DNA of 64,000 nt, from positions 62,001 through 126,000 of the forward strand of contig NZ_KB892013.1 of assembly GCF_000373645.1 (NCBI RefSeq), written 5' to 3'. The first letter of the stretch is position 1; every line of letters begins with the position of its first letter. Origin of the DNA: Streptomyces sp. ATexAB-D23 (GTDB lineage Bacteria > Actinomycetota > Actinomycetes > Streptomycetales > Streptomycetaceae). The notes beneath the pieces are model-generated. The model was not told where the DNA came from and did not search any database. It saw nothing but the letters and a program-made list of their open reading frames with translations. The position numbers and the translations under genes are program-made. Below, one piece after another: positions 42,320-51,158 of the stretch.

Positions 42320-43849
42320 ATGTCCGTGTCCACCTCTCCCCGGAAGGGCGCCGGAACGACCACGGCGAAGGACGAGGAGCAACGGCTCCGCGAACTCGGC
42401 TACCAGCCGGTCCTGGCCCGCCGCATGGGCGGGTTCGGCAACTTCGCCATCAGCTTCTCCGTCATCTCGATCCTCTCCGGGTGCATGACCCTGTACGGCT
42501 TCGGCATGTCGACGGGCGGGCCGTCGGTGATGCTCTGGGGCTGGGCGGGGGTCGGTCTGTTCGTGCTCTGCGTCGGCATGGCGCTCGCCGAGGTGACGAG
42601 CGCGTATCCGACGTCCGGCGCCCTGTACTACATGGCGGACCGGCTGGGCGGCCGCAAGTGGGGCTGGTACACCGGCTGGCTGAACCTGCTCGGGCTGCTC
42701 GGTGCGATCGCGGGCATCGACTACGGCGCCGCGCTGTTCACGGGTGCGCTGATGAACCTCCAGTGGGGCTTCACACCCACCCCCGGCAAGACCATGATCA
42801 TCTTTGTCTGCATCCTGCTCCTCCACGCCGTGCTGAACCTCTTCGGCGTCCGGCTCGTCAGCGTCCTGAACTCCATCAGCGTGTGGTGGCACCTGGCCGG
42901 TGTCGCGGTGATCGTCTCCGTACTGGCGATCGTGCCCTCGCACCACCAGTCGCCGTCCTTCGTCTTCACCGAGTTCGTCAACGACACCGGCTGGGAGAAC
43001 CCGCTCTACGTGGCGGCGATCGGGCTGCTGCTGGCGCAGTACACGTTCTGCGGCTACGACGCCTCCGCCCACCTGTCCGAGGAGACGTCGAACGCCTCGG
43101 TCTCGGCCGCGCGCGGCATCGTCCGGGCGATCTGGGTGTCATGGGTGGCCGGTTTCGTGCTGCTGGCCGGGCTCACCTTCGCGATCCAGGACTACGCGGG
43201 AACCCAGGCCAGCGCCACCGGGGTGCCGCCCGCACAGATCCTGATCGACGCGCTCGGCACCTCGGGCGCCACGGCGATGCTGCTGATCGTGATCGCGGCA
43301 CAGCTGTTCTGCGGGAACGCCGAGGTCGCCGCCGCCAGCCGGATGGTGTTCGCCTTCAGCCGCGACAACGCGCTGCCCGGTTCCGCGCTCTGGCGCAAGG
43401 TGAGCGCCCGCACCCAGACGCCCGTCCCCGCGGTGTGGCTCTCGGTGATCGTCGCCGGGGTGCTCGCCGTGCCGTCGCTCTACTCGGAGACCGCGTACGG
43501 TGCGGTGACCGCGATCAACGTCATCGGCATCACCCCGGCGTACGCGATACCGATCTTCCTGAAGCTGCGCGCGGGCAGCCGGTTCGAGCGCGGGCCGTGG
43601 CACCTGGGCCGCTGGTCGAAGCCGGTGGGCTGGATCGCGGTGGCGTGGGTGGCGATCGTGACCGTGCTGTTCCTGCTGCCGCAGTCCTCGCCGGTGACCA
43701 TCGACTCCATGAACTACGCGTCGATCGCGCTGGTCGCCGTGCTGGTCCTGGCCACCGTCTGGTGGTTCATCGCGCGACGCTCGTACGGCACGCCGTCGGC
43801 GTACGGGAACGCGCGCGAGCAGGCCGAGATCGAGGAAGGCATCATCTGA
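42320..43849 (+). CDS. APC-superfamily amino acid permease
   Basis: A 509-residue membrane protein with about 12 hydrophobic segments and the APC start motif FGNFAISFSVISILSGCMTLYG. The family's conserved loop VTSAYPTSGALYYMADRLGG follows, and CGYDASAHLSEETSNAS is typical of GABA or choline-type permeases (the BAT1/UGA4 group). It should import an amino acid, amine or related solute with protons. The ATG follows AGGAGG at good spacing. A strong bidirectional terminator closes the gene. Confidence 0.9.
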   Translation: MSVSTSPRKGAGTTTAKDEEQRLRELGYQPVLARRMGGFGNFAISFSVISILSGCMTLYGFGMSTGGPSVMLWGWAGVGLFVLCVGMALAEVTSAYPTSGALYYMADRLGGRKWGWYTGWLNLLGLLGAIAGIDYGAALFTGALMNLQWGFTPTPGKTMIIFVCILLLHAVLNLFGVRLVSVLNSISVWWHLAGVAVIVSVLAIVPSHHQSPSFVFTEFVNDTGWENPLYVAAIGLLLAQYTFCGYDASAHLSEETSNASVSAARGIVRAIWVSWVAGFVLLAGLTFAIQDYAGTQASATGVPPAQILIDALGTSGATAMLLIVIAAQLFCGNAEVAAASRMVFAFSRDNALPGSALWRKVSARTQTPVPAVWLSVIVAGVLAVPSLYSETAYGAVTAINVIGITPAYAIPIFLKLRAGSRFERGPWHLGRWSKPVGWIAVAWVAIVTVLFLLPQSSPVTIDSMNYASIALVAVLVLATVWWFIARRSYGTPSAYGNAREQAEIEEGII

Positions 43850-43864
43850 CCGGTCCCTCGGGCC

Positions 43865-43900
43865 CCGGCCCCCGGCGGACGCCCGTCCGCCGGGGGCCGG
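43865..43900. terminator. Bidirectional terminator hairpin
   Basis: A perfect 16-bp stem (43865-43880 with 43885-43900) with loop GCCC lies between the convergent permease and TauE-type genes. Confidence 0.8.
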
Positions 43901-43912
43901 CCCGGTTCGCCC

Positions 43913-44680
43913 TCAGGCCAGGAGCAGTTGGAGGCCACCGACGACGGTGGCGGCCAGCACGAGCCGCTCGAAGAGCCGCTCGTTGATCCGGTCCACGCAG
44001 ACGCGGCCGAGCCAGGCGCCCGGGAGCACGAACAGCAGCATGCAGGCGTCCAGCAGCAGCGTCTGCCCGTCGATCAGTCCGAGGCCGACGCTGAACGGCA
44101 CCTTCGAGACGTTCACGATCAGGAAGAACAGCGCCGAGGTGCCCAGGAAGCCGAGTTTGCGGAATCCGGCCGAGAGCAGATAGAGCGACATCACGGGGCC
44201 GCCCGCGTTGGCGACCATGGTGGTGAATCCGCCGAGCACCCCGTACGAGCGGGCCTTGAGCCGCTCGGCAGCGGTGGGCGGCCCGTCCGGCTCGCCCGGT
44301 TCCCCGCCCGCCTCCGTCCGGCGCCGGCGCCAGATGGTGACACCGGCCATGAAGACGAGGATCGCGCCGATGGAGGTCCGTACGGTCGCGTCGTCGGCCC
44401 ACATCATGAACAGCGTCCCCGCCACCACGCCGACGGCCACGGCAGGGAAGAGCCGCAGCAGGGTCGGCCAGTGCGCGTGGCGCCGGTAGACCAGGACGGC
44501 GAGCACATCGCCGACGATCAGGATCGGGAGCAGCACTCCGGTCGACTCGCGGGCGGGAAGTACCGCCGCGAAGACCGCGAGGCTGATCGTGTTGGCACCG
44601 CTGACGGCCGTCTTGGAGAAGCCGACGAGCGCGGATGCCGCGGCCAGTGCCGCCAGTTGCCAGAGGGTAAGTGTGTCCAT
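43913..44680 (-). CDS. TauE/SafE-family membrane transporter
   Basis: A 255-residue membrane protein with two halves of about four hydrophobic segments each. It begins with LAALAAASALVGFSKTAVSG and has the second-half family motif GVLGGFTTMVANAGGPVMSL. TauE/SafE proteins move sulfite, sulfonates or organic acids across the membrane, usually as exporters. The ATG at 44680 begins at the expected N-terminal segment. No sulfur or sulfonate genes are adjacent, so the substrate is open. Confidence 0.87.
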   Translation of the reverse strand: MDTLTLWQLAALAAASALVGFSKTAVSGANTISLAVFAAVLPARESTGVLLPILIVGDVLAVLVYRRHAHWPTLLRLFPAVAVGVVAGTLFMMWADDATVRTSIGAILVFMAGVTIWRRRRTEAGGEPGEPDGPPTAAERLKARSYGVLGGFTTMVANAGGPVMSLYLLSAGFRKLGFLGTSALFFLIVNVSKVPFSVGLGLIDGQTLLLDACMLLFVLPGAWLGRVCVDRINERLFERLVLAATVVGGLQLLLA

Positions 44681-44831
44681 GCCGGACGGAGAGCCTAATC
44701 CCCGGGTCGACCACGCGTGCCCGGGGTCCGGCCTGAACGGGCCCCGGTACGGGCTGGCTATGCTGCGCCGAAGTCGCGCGGCGCCGTCAGGCGGCCGGGA
44801 CCGTCCGCCCGCCCTCGCCACCTGGAGACCG

Positions 44832-45869
44832 ATGCCCAGCACGACACCCGCCCACCGGCCCGACGGACACCGCCCGCGCGCCGCTTTCGCCATGGGATCC
44901 GAGACCGCCGAAGCGATACTGGACGAACGCACCCTGGCGGCGTTCTCCCAGATGTGCGACCTGGCGCCGCCGCCCGTGCTCGACGACTTCACCACCGACC
45001 GGGCCCGCACCGTGCTCGCGGACACCGAACTCCTGGTCACCGGCTGGGGATGCCCGCCCCTGGACTCCGCGGCACTCGCCTCGGCGCCCCGGCTGCGGGC
45101 GGTCGTGCACACGGCGGGCTCCGTGCGGGGACACATCACGGACGCCTGCTGGGAGCGCGGCATCGAGGTGTCGTCCGCCGCCGCGGCCAACGCGCTGCCG
45201 GTCGCCGAATACACCGTCGCGATGATCCTGCTCTCGGGCAAGCGGGTCCTGGAGCGGGCCCGCTCCTACCGTGCCGGCCACCGCGACGACTGGCTCACCG
45301 GCTCCCCGGAGGTGGGCAACTACCGGCGGACCGTGGGCATTCTGTCCGCCTCGCTCATCGGCCGCCGGGTGGTCGAGCTGCTGCGCCCGTACGACCTGCG
45401 GGTGCTGCTGCACGACCCGTACGTCTCCGACGAGGAGGCCGCCGCGCTGGGCGTCCGGCCGGTGGGGCTCGGCGAGCTCTTCGCGGCCGGCGACGTGGTG
45501 AGCGTCCACACCCCGCTGCTGCCCGCGACCCACGGTCTGGTCGGCCGAGAACTGCTGATGTCCATGCGGCCGGACGCGGTGCTCCTCAACACCGCGCGAG
45601 GCGCCGTCATCGACCAGGACGCCCTGGTCGACGTGTTGCGGCAGGACCGTATCCGGGCGGTCCTGGACGTCACGGAACCGGACACCCTGCCGGCCGGACA
45701 CCCACTGTGGGAGTGCGAGAACGCCCTGATCACCCCCCATCTGGCGGGCTCCCAGGGCAACGAGTGGCAGCGCCTGGCCGATCTGGCCGCCACCGAGGCC
45801 GGCCGCTGGGCCACGGGCGAGGGCTTCGCCCATCCCGTACGACGCGAAAGGCTGGCGTTCCTCGCCTGA
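44832..45869 (+). CDS. D-isomer-specific 2-hydroxyacid dehydrogenase
   Basis: A 345-residue dehydrogenase with the catalytic trio Arg (LLNTARGAVIDQ), Glu (LDVTEPDTLPAGHPL) and His (ALITPHLAGSQG). The nucleotide-binding turn reads VGILSASLIGRRV, with Ser where the second Gly of GxxGxxxIG is usual, yet the fold around it is intact. It should reduce or oxidise a 2-hydroxy acid with NAD(P)H. The ATG follows a GGAG site. It converges on the lutABC operon, and 2-keto/2-hydroxy acids link the two loosely. Confidence 0.87.
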   Translation: MPSTTPAHRPDGHRPRAAFAMGSETAEAILDERTLAAFSQMCDLAPPPVLDDFTTDRARTVLADTELLVTGWGCPPLDSAALASAPRLRAVVHTAGSVRGHITDACWERGIEVSSAAAANALPVAEYTVAMILLSGKRVLERARSYRAGHRDDWLTGSPEVGNYRRTVGILSASLIGRRVVELLRPYDLRVLLHDPYVSDEEAAALGVRPVGLGELFAAGDVVSVHTPLLPATHGLVGRELLMSMRPDAVLLNTARGAVIDQDALVDVLRQDRIRAVLDVTEPDTLPAGHPLWECENALITPHLAGSQGNEWQRLADLAATEAGRWATGEGFAHPVRRERLAFLA

Positions 45870-45997
45870 GCGCACCGCACCCGGGCCGGCTGCCCCGGCT
45901 CCCGGCCGACGGGCTGCCGGAGGGCGCCCGGCGGTGCCCCGCCCGACCCGCCGGGTGACACGGCGGCGGGGGCGGTGCGGCCCCGCCCGCCCGTGTC

Positions 45998-46633
45998 CTA
46001 CGCGTCCGTGCGGATGACGACCGCCAGGGTGCGCGGGCCGTGGACGCCCTCGACGCGCTCCAGCTCGATGTCGGAGGTGGCCGAAGGGCCGCTGATCAGC
46101 GTGGTCGGGCGCTCCGGTACCAGCCGGGCCACCGCCTCCGGTACGCCCACCTCCACGGTCGACAGGTCGACCACGCACACATGGAGGTCGGGCACCAGGG
46201 ACAGCGCCCGCCGTCCCTGGTCGGGCGAGCCGTCCAGGAAGATGGTGCCGGTCTCGGCGCAGCTGACGGCGGAGGCGGTGACGACGCCGTCGAGGGCGTC
46301 CAGGCCCGGCGCGGGGATGTCCGCGGAGTCCTGCTGGACCTCGCCGTCGTGGGCGGCGAGCCACCGCGGGTCGAGGCCGGGGGGCACGCCGATCCGTTCG
46401 GCTCCCTGTTCGCGCAGCACTTCGGCGATGACCTCGGCGGTCCGGCCGGCGGTGCAGGGGTGGACCCGTGCCTTGTAGTCGACCAGGCGGTCGGTGAACA
46501 GCGCGAGGCGTTCCTCGTCGGGCAGGGTGCGGCCGGTGCGGTAGGCACGCGGGACGGGGGCGCCGCCGGCGGCGGGTGCGAGGGCGAGTGCGTCCCGGAC
46601 GCGGCCGAGGACGGTCTCACGGGCGGTCGTCAC
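45998..46633 (-). CDS. lutC: LutC, LUD-domain protein of L-lactate utilisation
   Basis: A 211-residue LUD protein with the hallmark SCAETGTIFLDGSPDQGRR and the final VEGVHGPRTLAVVIRTDA. In Bacillus LutABC oxidises L-lactate to pyruvate through Fe-S proteins. The GTG start overlaps the LutB stop by four bases (GTGA), confirming the operon order A-B-C. No other role needs to be assumed. Confidence 0.92.
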   Translation of the reverse strand: MTTARETVLGRVRDALALAPAAGGAPVPRAYRTGRTLPDEERLALFTDRLVDYKARVHPCTAGRTAEVIAEVLREQGAERIGVPPGLDPRWLAAHDGEVQQDSADIPAPGLDALDGVVTASAVSCAETGTIFLDGSPDQGRRALSLVPDLHVCVVDLSTVEVGVPEAVARLVPERPTTLISGPSATSDIELERVEGVHGPRTLAVVIRTDA

Positions 46634-48189
46634 TTGTCCTCCTCCTGCTGCTGGTCGTGGGCGGGCTGTTCGCCGCGGGTGTGCTCGTCGGCGGCCGCGC
46701 GCATGGTCGCCGCGCCCTCCGCCGAGGCCAGCCAGGCCCGGAAGGTCTGTTTGGGCGGGGCCGGGGTGTCGCGGCTGTCGCTCCAGCCGGAGAACGGCGG
46801 CGGCAGGTGCGAGAGCTTCCCGTCGCGGCCGGCCAGGACCCGGCCGAGTCCTGATGCCTTCTGCGCCGCCGTGTACACCTTGGGCCTGCTCATCACTCCG
46901 GCGGCTGCCTTCATGGCCAGCTTCTCGGCGGTGGTGCCGGACTGCTCGGTGTGCTGGTGGCGCAGCTCGACCAGCAGGGAGGGGATGTCGATCTTGACGG
47001 GGCAGGCGTCGAAGCAGGCGCCGCAGAGGCTGGAGGCGTACGGCAGCGAGCTGTTGGGGTCGCCCTTGGCCGCGTCCATACCGGCGAGCTGGGGGGTGAG
47101 GACGGCGCCGATGGGTCCGGGGTAGGTCGAGCCGTAGGCGTGGCCGCCGGTGCGTTCGTACACCGGGCAGACGTTGAGGCAGGCCGAGCAGCGGATGCAG
47201 TTGAGCGCCTCGCGGCCGATCCGGTCGGCGAGGGCCGCGGTCCGGCCGTTGTCGAGGAGGACCAGGTGGAAGGTCTGCGGCCCGTCCCCGGGGGTGACGC
47301 CGGTCCACATCGAGGTGTACGGGTTCATCCGCTCGCCCGTGGACGAGCGCGGCAGGAGCTGGAGGAAGACTTCCAGGTCCTGGTAGCGCGGCAGGACCTT
47401 CTCGATGCCCATGACGGTGATCAGGGTGTCGGGCAGGGTCAGGCACATGCGGCCGTTTCCCTCCGACTCGACGACGGACAGGGTGCCGGTCTCGGCGATG
47501 CCGAAGTTGGCCCCGGAGACGGCCACCTGGGTGGTCATGAACTTCTCGCGCAGATAGACACGGGCCGCGGCGGCCAGGTGCGCGGGGACGTTGTCCAGGG
47601 ACGGATCGACGCCCGGGATCTCCTTGAGGAAGATCTGCCGGATCTCGTCCCGGTTGCGGTGGATCGCGGGCACCAGGATGTGCGAGGGCTTGTCGTGGGC
47701 GAGCTGCACGATGAGTTCGGCGAGGTCGGTCTCGTGCGCGGTGATGCCGAGCGATTCGAGGTGCTCGTTGAGGCCGATCTCCTGGGTGGCCATCGACTTG
47801 ACCTTGATGACCTCCTCGCTGCCCGTCTCCTTGATCAGCCGGGCGACGATCTCGTTGGCCTCGACGCCGTCGCGTGCCCAGTGGACGGTGCCGCCGCGCG
47901 CGGTGACGTTGCGCTCCAGCTCCTCCAGGAGTTCGGGGAGGCGGTTCATGGTGTCGGTCTTGATGGCCGATCCGGCGTCGCGCAGCTGCTCCCAGTCGGG
48001 CAGCTCGCCGGTGACGGTCAGCCGTTTGGCGCGGATGGTGCGGGTGGCGCGGCCGAGGTTGCCGCGCAGCTGTTCGTTGCGCAGTTCGTCGTGGGCGGCG
48101 GCGGGGAACTTCCGGTCACCGCGCAGGTTGCCCGTGCCGTAGGGGGACCGGGGCGGGGTCGCGGGCATGCCGAGAAAGGTTGCGCTCAT
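46630..48189 (-). CDS. lutB: LutB, iron-sulfur subunit of L-lactate oxidation
   Basis: A 519-residue protein. A LUD domain (GSEEVIKVKSMATQEIGLNE, then ISGANFGIAETGTLSVVES-type text) is followed by two 4Fe-4S motifs, CIRCSACLNVCPVY and CGACFDACPVKID. The C-terminal tail has a Trp-rich LutB_C-like segment and ends in a Gln/Glu/Asp-rich stretch. It is the electron-transfer core of the lactate complex. The ATG at 48189 overlaps the LutA stop (ATGA). Confidence 0.93.
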   Translation of the reverse strand: MSATFLGMPATPPRSPYGTGNLRGDRKFPAAAHDELRNEQLRGNLGRATRTIRAKRLTVTGELPDWEQLRDAGSAIKTDTMNRLPELLEELERNVTARGGTVHWARDGVEANEIVARLIKETGSEEVIKVKSMATQEIGLNEHLESLGITAHETDLAELIVQLAHDKPSHILVPAIHRNRDEIRQIFLKEIPGVDPSLDNVPAHLAAAARVYLREKFMTTQVAVSGANFGIAETGTLSVVESEGNGRMCLTLPDTLITVMGIEKVLPRYQDLEVFLQLLPRSSTGERMNPYTSMWTGVTPGDGPQTFHLVLLDNGRTAALADRIGREALNCIRCSACLNVCPVYERTGGHAYGSTYPGPIGAVLTPQLAGMDAAKGDPNSSLPYASSLCGACFDACPVKIDIPSLLVELRHQHTEQSGTTAEKLAMKAAAGVMSRPKVYTAAQKASGLGRVLAGRDGKLSHLPPPFSGWSDSRDTPAPPKQTFRAWLASAEGAATMRAAADEHTRGEQPAHDQQQEEDK

Positions 48190-48953
48190 CGGGCGGCCTC
48201 CGTCAGGACGTGCGGCGAGGTGCGGGTGGAGGAGAGGATCTGCGCCAGGTGCAGGGTGCGGGTGCCGGACGTGATCCGGGAGAGCCCGCCGCCGATGTGC
48301 ATCAGACAGGACGAGTCGCCCGCGGTGCACACGGCCGCGCCGGTGGCGGTGACGTTGCGCGTCTTGTCCTGGAGCATCGCCGTCGAGGTCTCGGCGTTCT
48401 TCACGGCGAAGGTGCCGCCGAACCCGCAGCAGGCGTCCGCCTCGGGCAGCTCGGCCAGATCGATCGAGTCGACGGCCCGCAGCAGCCGCAGTGGCTTGTC
48501 ACCGACGCGCAGCATGCGCAGCGAGTGGCAGGTGGGGTGGTACGTGACGCGGTGCGGGAAGTACGCGCCGACGTCGGTCACGTCCAGCACGTCGACGAGC
48601 AGCTCCGAGAGCTCGTACGTCTTCGCCTTGACGGTGGCGACGCCCGCGCGCAGGGTCGCGTCCCCGTAGCGCTCGGCGATGATCTCGTGCTGGTGGCGGA
48701 CCGAGCCGGCACACGAGCCCGACGGCATGACGACGGCGTCGATGGAGGCGTCGCCGAACTGTTCGGCGAAGTTGCGCACCAGGGGCACGGGCTCGCGCTG
48801 GTAGCCGGTGTTGACGTGCATCTGGCCGCAGCAGGTCTGGCCCGGCGGGAACACCACGTCGTGGCCCAGGCGGGCCAGCAGCACCGCGGTGGATTTCACC
48901 GCCTCGGGGAAGAGCGTGTCTCCCAGACAGGTGGCGAAGAGTCCGATACGCAT
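48186..48953 (-). CDS. lutA: LutA, CCG-domain subunit of L-lactate oxidation
   Basis: A 255-residue protein with two Cys-rich CCG motifs, CGQMHVNTGY (preceded by GQTC) and ACCGFGGTFAVKN, as in heterodisulfide-reductase-type and GlpC-type proteins. It is the first gene of the lut operon. A minus-strand -10 hexamer TAGTAT (48992-48987) precedes an operator at 48977-48987, so repression would block the promoter directly. Confidence 0.92.
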   Translation of the reverse strand: MRIGLFATCLGDTLFPEAVKSTAVLLARLGHDVVFPPGQTCCGQMHVNTGYQREPVPLVRNFAEQFGDASIDAVVMPSGSCAGSVRHQHEIIAERYGDATLRAGVATVKAKTYELSELLVDVLDVTDVGAYFPHRVTYHPTCHSLRMLRVGDKPLRLLRAVDSIDLAELPEADACCGFGGTFAVKNAETSTAMLQDKTRNVTATGAAVCTAGDSSCLMHIGGGLSRITSGTRTLHLAQILSSTRTSPHVLTEAAR

Positions 48954-48976
48954 GGAGCCTCCCCGATCGCAAGTTG

Positions 48977-48987
48977 TGGTCCGACCA
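48977..48987. promoter_or_regulatory. Lut operator 1, TGGTCCGACCA
   Basis: An 11-bp palindrome matching the FadR/LldR-type T-N-GT-N3-AC-N-A core lies immediately downstream of the lutA -10 hexamer. It matches the longer palindrome found upstream of the nearby GntR gene. Confidence 0.75.
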
Positions 48988-49200
48988 TACTACCCTCCGT
49001 CCGATTTCGGCGGATGTACACGCACCCGGAGCGCCTGCCGGACGGGGTCGCCCCGACCCTGCCGGGCAGGATGCGTTCCGAGCCGGGCATCGCGACGTCG
49101 TCGCGGCGATGGCCAGGTTCGGCGGGCCGACCAGCTCGGCGGCCACTCCACCTCCTGGACGCTGCCGCGGCCGCACCGCACGGCCGCCGCGACACGGAAA

Positions 49201-49237
49201 GGGGCCGGTGCGTGGACCAGGTCCACGCACCGGCCCC
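49201..49237 (-). terminator. Terminator hairpin of the lut regulator gene
   Basis: A perfect 17-bp stem (49201-49217 with 49221-49237) with loop CAG lies 21 bp beyond the regulator's stop codon. The remainder of 48993-49200 shows no gene. Confidence 0.75.
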
Positions 49238-49257
49238 ACGCCGTGGGTGAGCGGGCG

Positions 49258-49998
49258 CTACTCGGTGGCGCCGGGCCGGTCCTCGTCGACCAGCGTGCCG
49301 TGGAAGCCGCGGATGTGCTGCTCGGCGAGGTCGGCGGCCTCGGCGCCGTGGCCGGTGCGCACCAGCCTCAGCATCTCGGTGTGCTGGCGGTTGAGATGGG
49401 CCTGGGTGGCCGGCCAGTCGTCCACGTCTTCGAGGGCCCTCAGGATGAGGGAGCGTACGGACTCACGCACCGCGGCGGTCAGCGTCGAGGTGAGCGCGTT
49501 GCCCGAACTGCTCGCCACCTTGACGTGGAACTCGGTGTCGAGCTCGTTGAATTCCTCCGGCTCGATCCCCTCGCGCGACATCCGGCGCACGATCTCGCCC
49601 GCCGCGTCCAGGTCCGTGCCGGAGGCGTGCGCCGCGGCGGCGGCGAAGCTGGCGCGCTCCAGGGCGACCCGGGCCTCCATCACATCGTGGAGGCTGTAGC
49701 TGCCCAGGGCGAAATGGAGCCGCAGCAGCCGCCCGAGGGCGTCGTCCGGATTGCGGACGATGCGGGCCCCGGAGTCGTGCCCCCGGCCGGGCTGCGCGAC
49801 CAGCACCCCGATGGTCTCCAGCACCCGGAGCGCCTCACGCAACGCGGAACGGCTCACCCCGAAGACGGGGGCCAGTTCGCGTTCGGGCGGCAGCCGGTCA
49901 CCGGCCCTGAGCTTCCCCGCGACGACCTGCTCCTCGATGCTCTGCAGCACGAGTTCATGGGTCCGGGCCTGCCGCACGGGCTGCCACTCGACAGGCAT
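49258..49998 (-). CDS. FadR-type GntR regulator of the lactate operon
   Basis: A 246-residue regulator. The winged helix lies at residues 12-80 (LRAGDRLPPERELAPVFGVS, then RSALREALRVLETIGVLV), followed by an FCD ligand domain with metal-site His residues (LDTEFHVKVASSSGN and RQHTEM). It is the expected lactate-responsive LldR/LutR counterpart, encoded just upstream of lutABC on the same strand. Its own upstream region has TGTGGTCGGACCACA (50059-50073), the same core as the operator before lutA, so it probably represses both. The name LldR is avoided because orthology was not tested. Confidence 0.85.
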   Translation of the reverse strand: MPVEWQPVRQARTHELVLQSIEEQVVAGKLRAGDRLPPERELAPVFGVSRSALREALRVLETIGVLVAQPGRGHDSGARIVRNPDDALGRLLRLHFALGSYSLHDVMEARVALERASFAAAAAHASGTDLDAAGEIVRRMSREGIEPEEFNELDTEFHVKVASSSGNALTSTLTAAVRESVRSLILRALEDVDDWPATQAHLNRQHTEMLRLVRTGHGAEAADLAEQHIRGFHGTLVDEDRPGATE

Positions 49999-50058
49999 CC
50001 GCTACTCCCACTCCCCGTACCGGTCTGTACACATATCTCGACTATGTCACACATGCCA

Positions 50059-50073
50059 TGTGGTCGGACCACA
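50059..50073. promoter_or_regulatory. Lut operator 2, TGTGGTC-G-GACCACA
   Basis: A perfect 15-bp palindrome lies 61 bp upstream of the GntR gene start and shares the TGGTC-N-GACCA core with operator 1 before lutA. Confidence 0.78.
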
Positions 50074-50105
50074 GAAGAATGAACCGCACACCGCCGAAAA
50101 CGCGC

Positions 50106-51149
50106 TCAGTACGTGACCACGATGCGCCGGGCCCGCCCGTCCACCCGGATCCGGCCGCCGTACGGAATGATCACCTGCGGGTCGGTGTGCCCGAAGTCGA
50201 CGTCGAAGACGGCCATCATCTCCGGGGCGTACTCCTCCAACACCCGCAGCACCGCCTGCCGTTGCTGCTCGCGGTACTGCTCACCGGCCGCGGCGTCGAG
50301 CGGCCGGTCGAAGGACCAGTTCTTGGCCCGGCCCATCAGCAGGGCGGGGAAGCGCCGCAGCAGGCCCCGCTCCCCCATGTTCCGCAGGATGCGGTACACC
50401 TCGTCGGCGCTCGGCAGTTCCTCGGACGTCTCCAGGAACAGCACCCGGCCCTCGTACGCGTCCGGCGGCAGGATCTCCCGGTCGGCCATCAGCAGCCAGG
50501 ACAGGATCTCCAGGTTGCCGCCCCAGCCCGCGCCCTGGACCACCCGCCCGGGGTTGTGCCAGGTCCAGCCGCCGGCGGGGAGCAGCGTGGATTCGCTGTC
50601 GAAGGTACGCGGGTCCTCCCAGGGCCGGTCGAAGCTGCCGGTCTCCTTCGCCGGAGTCAGCTCGTGGTCGCCATGGGTGAAGAGCGCGGCCCGCAGGGAC
50701 TCGGCCGTCATCGGGTGCAGCGCGCCGGGCCGCCCGAACTCGACCATCACCGAACCACCGTGGTAGCCGACGATGCCGAGGTTGTCGAGGAGCACCAGCA
50801 GGTTGACGCAGTCGCTGTAGCCGAAGAACGGTTTGGGGTGGGCACGCAGCAGTTCCCGGTCCAGATGGGGCAGTACGGTGATCTGATCGTCGCCGCCGAT
50901 GCTGGAGATGACCGCCTTGATGTCCGGGTCGGCGAACGCCGCGTGGAGGTCGGCGGCCCGCTCCTGCGGGGTGGAGCCCATCTTCCGGGTGGACGGGTAC
51001 TCCACCGGCTCCAGCCCGAAGTCCTCGCCAAGACGGCGCAGTCCCAGTTCGTACGGGAGCGGGAGGATGCCGGGAAGCCCGGACGACGGGGAGAGCACGG
51101 CGACGCGGTCGCCGGGGCGGGGCTTGGGCGGATAGTGGGATGGCGTCAT
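50106..51149 (-). CDS. S66-family peptidase, LD-carboxypeptidase/MccF-like
   Basis: A 347-residue serine peptidase. The Ser nucleophile is in KPFFGYSDCVNLLVLL, the Glu in LFLETSEELPSADEV and the His in FDVDFGHTDPQVIIPYGG. These match the Ser-Glu-His triad of family S66, which trims LD-peptide bonds in murein (LdcA) or inactivates microcin C-like compounds (MccF). The sequence GWGGNLEILSWLL is also typical of the MccF side. There is no signal peptide, so it acts in the cytoplasm, in cell-wall recycling or in self-protection. Confidence 0.87.
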   Translation of the reverse strand: MTPSHYPPKPRPGDRVAVLSPSSGLPGILPLPYELGLRRLGEDFGLEPVEYPSTRKMGSTPQERAADLHAAFADPDIKAVISSIGGDDQITVLPHLDRELLRAHPKPFFGYSDCVNLLVLLDNLGIVGYHGGSVMVEFGRPGALHPMTAESLRAALFTHGDHELTPAKETGSFDRPWEDPRTFDSESTLLPAGGWTWHNPGRVVQGAGWGGNLEILSWLLMADREILPPDAYEGRVLFLETSEELPSADEVYRILRNMGERGLLRRFPALLMGRAKNWSFDRPLDAAAGEQYREQQRQAVLRVLEEYAPEMMAVFDVDFGHTDPQVIIPYGGRIRVDGRARRIVVTY

Positions 51150-51158
51150 CCCGTGAGC

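Noticed and set aside
46634-47446. Extension of the LutC frame upstream to 482 residues
   Set aside because: It is the shadow of LutB. The GTG at 46633 overlaps the LutB stop, as expected in a lut operon.
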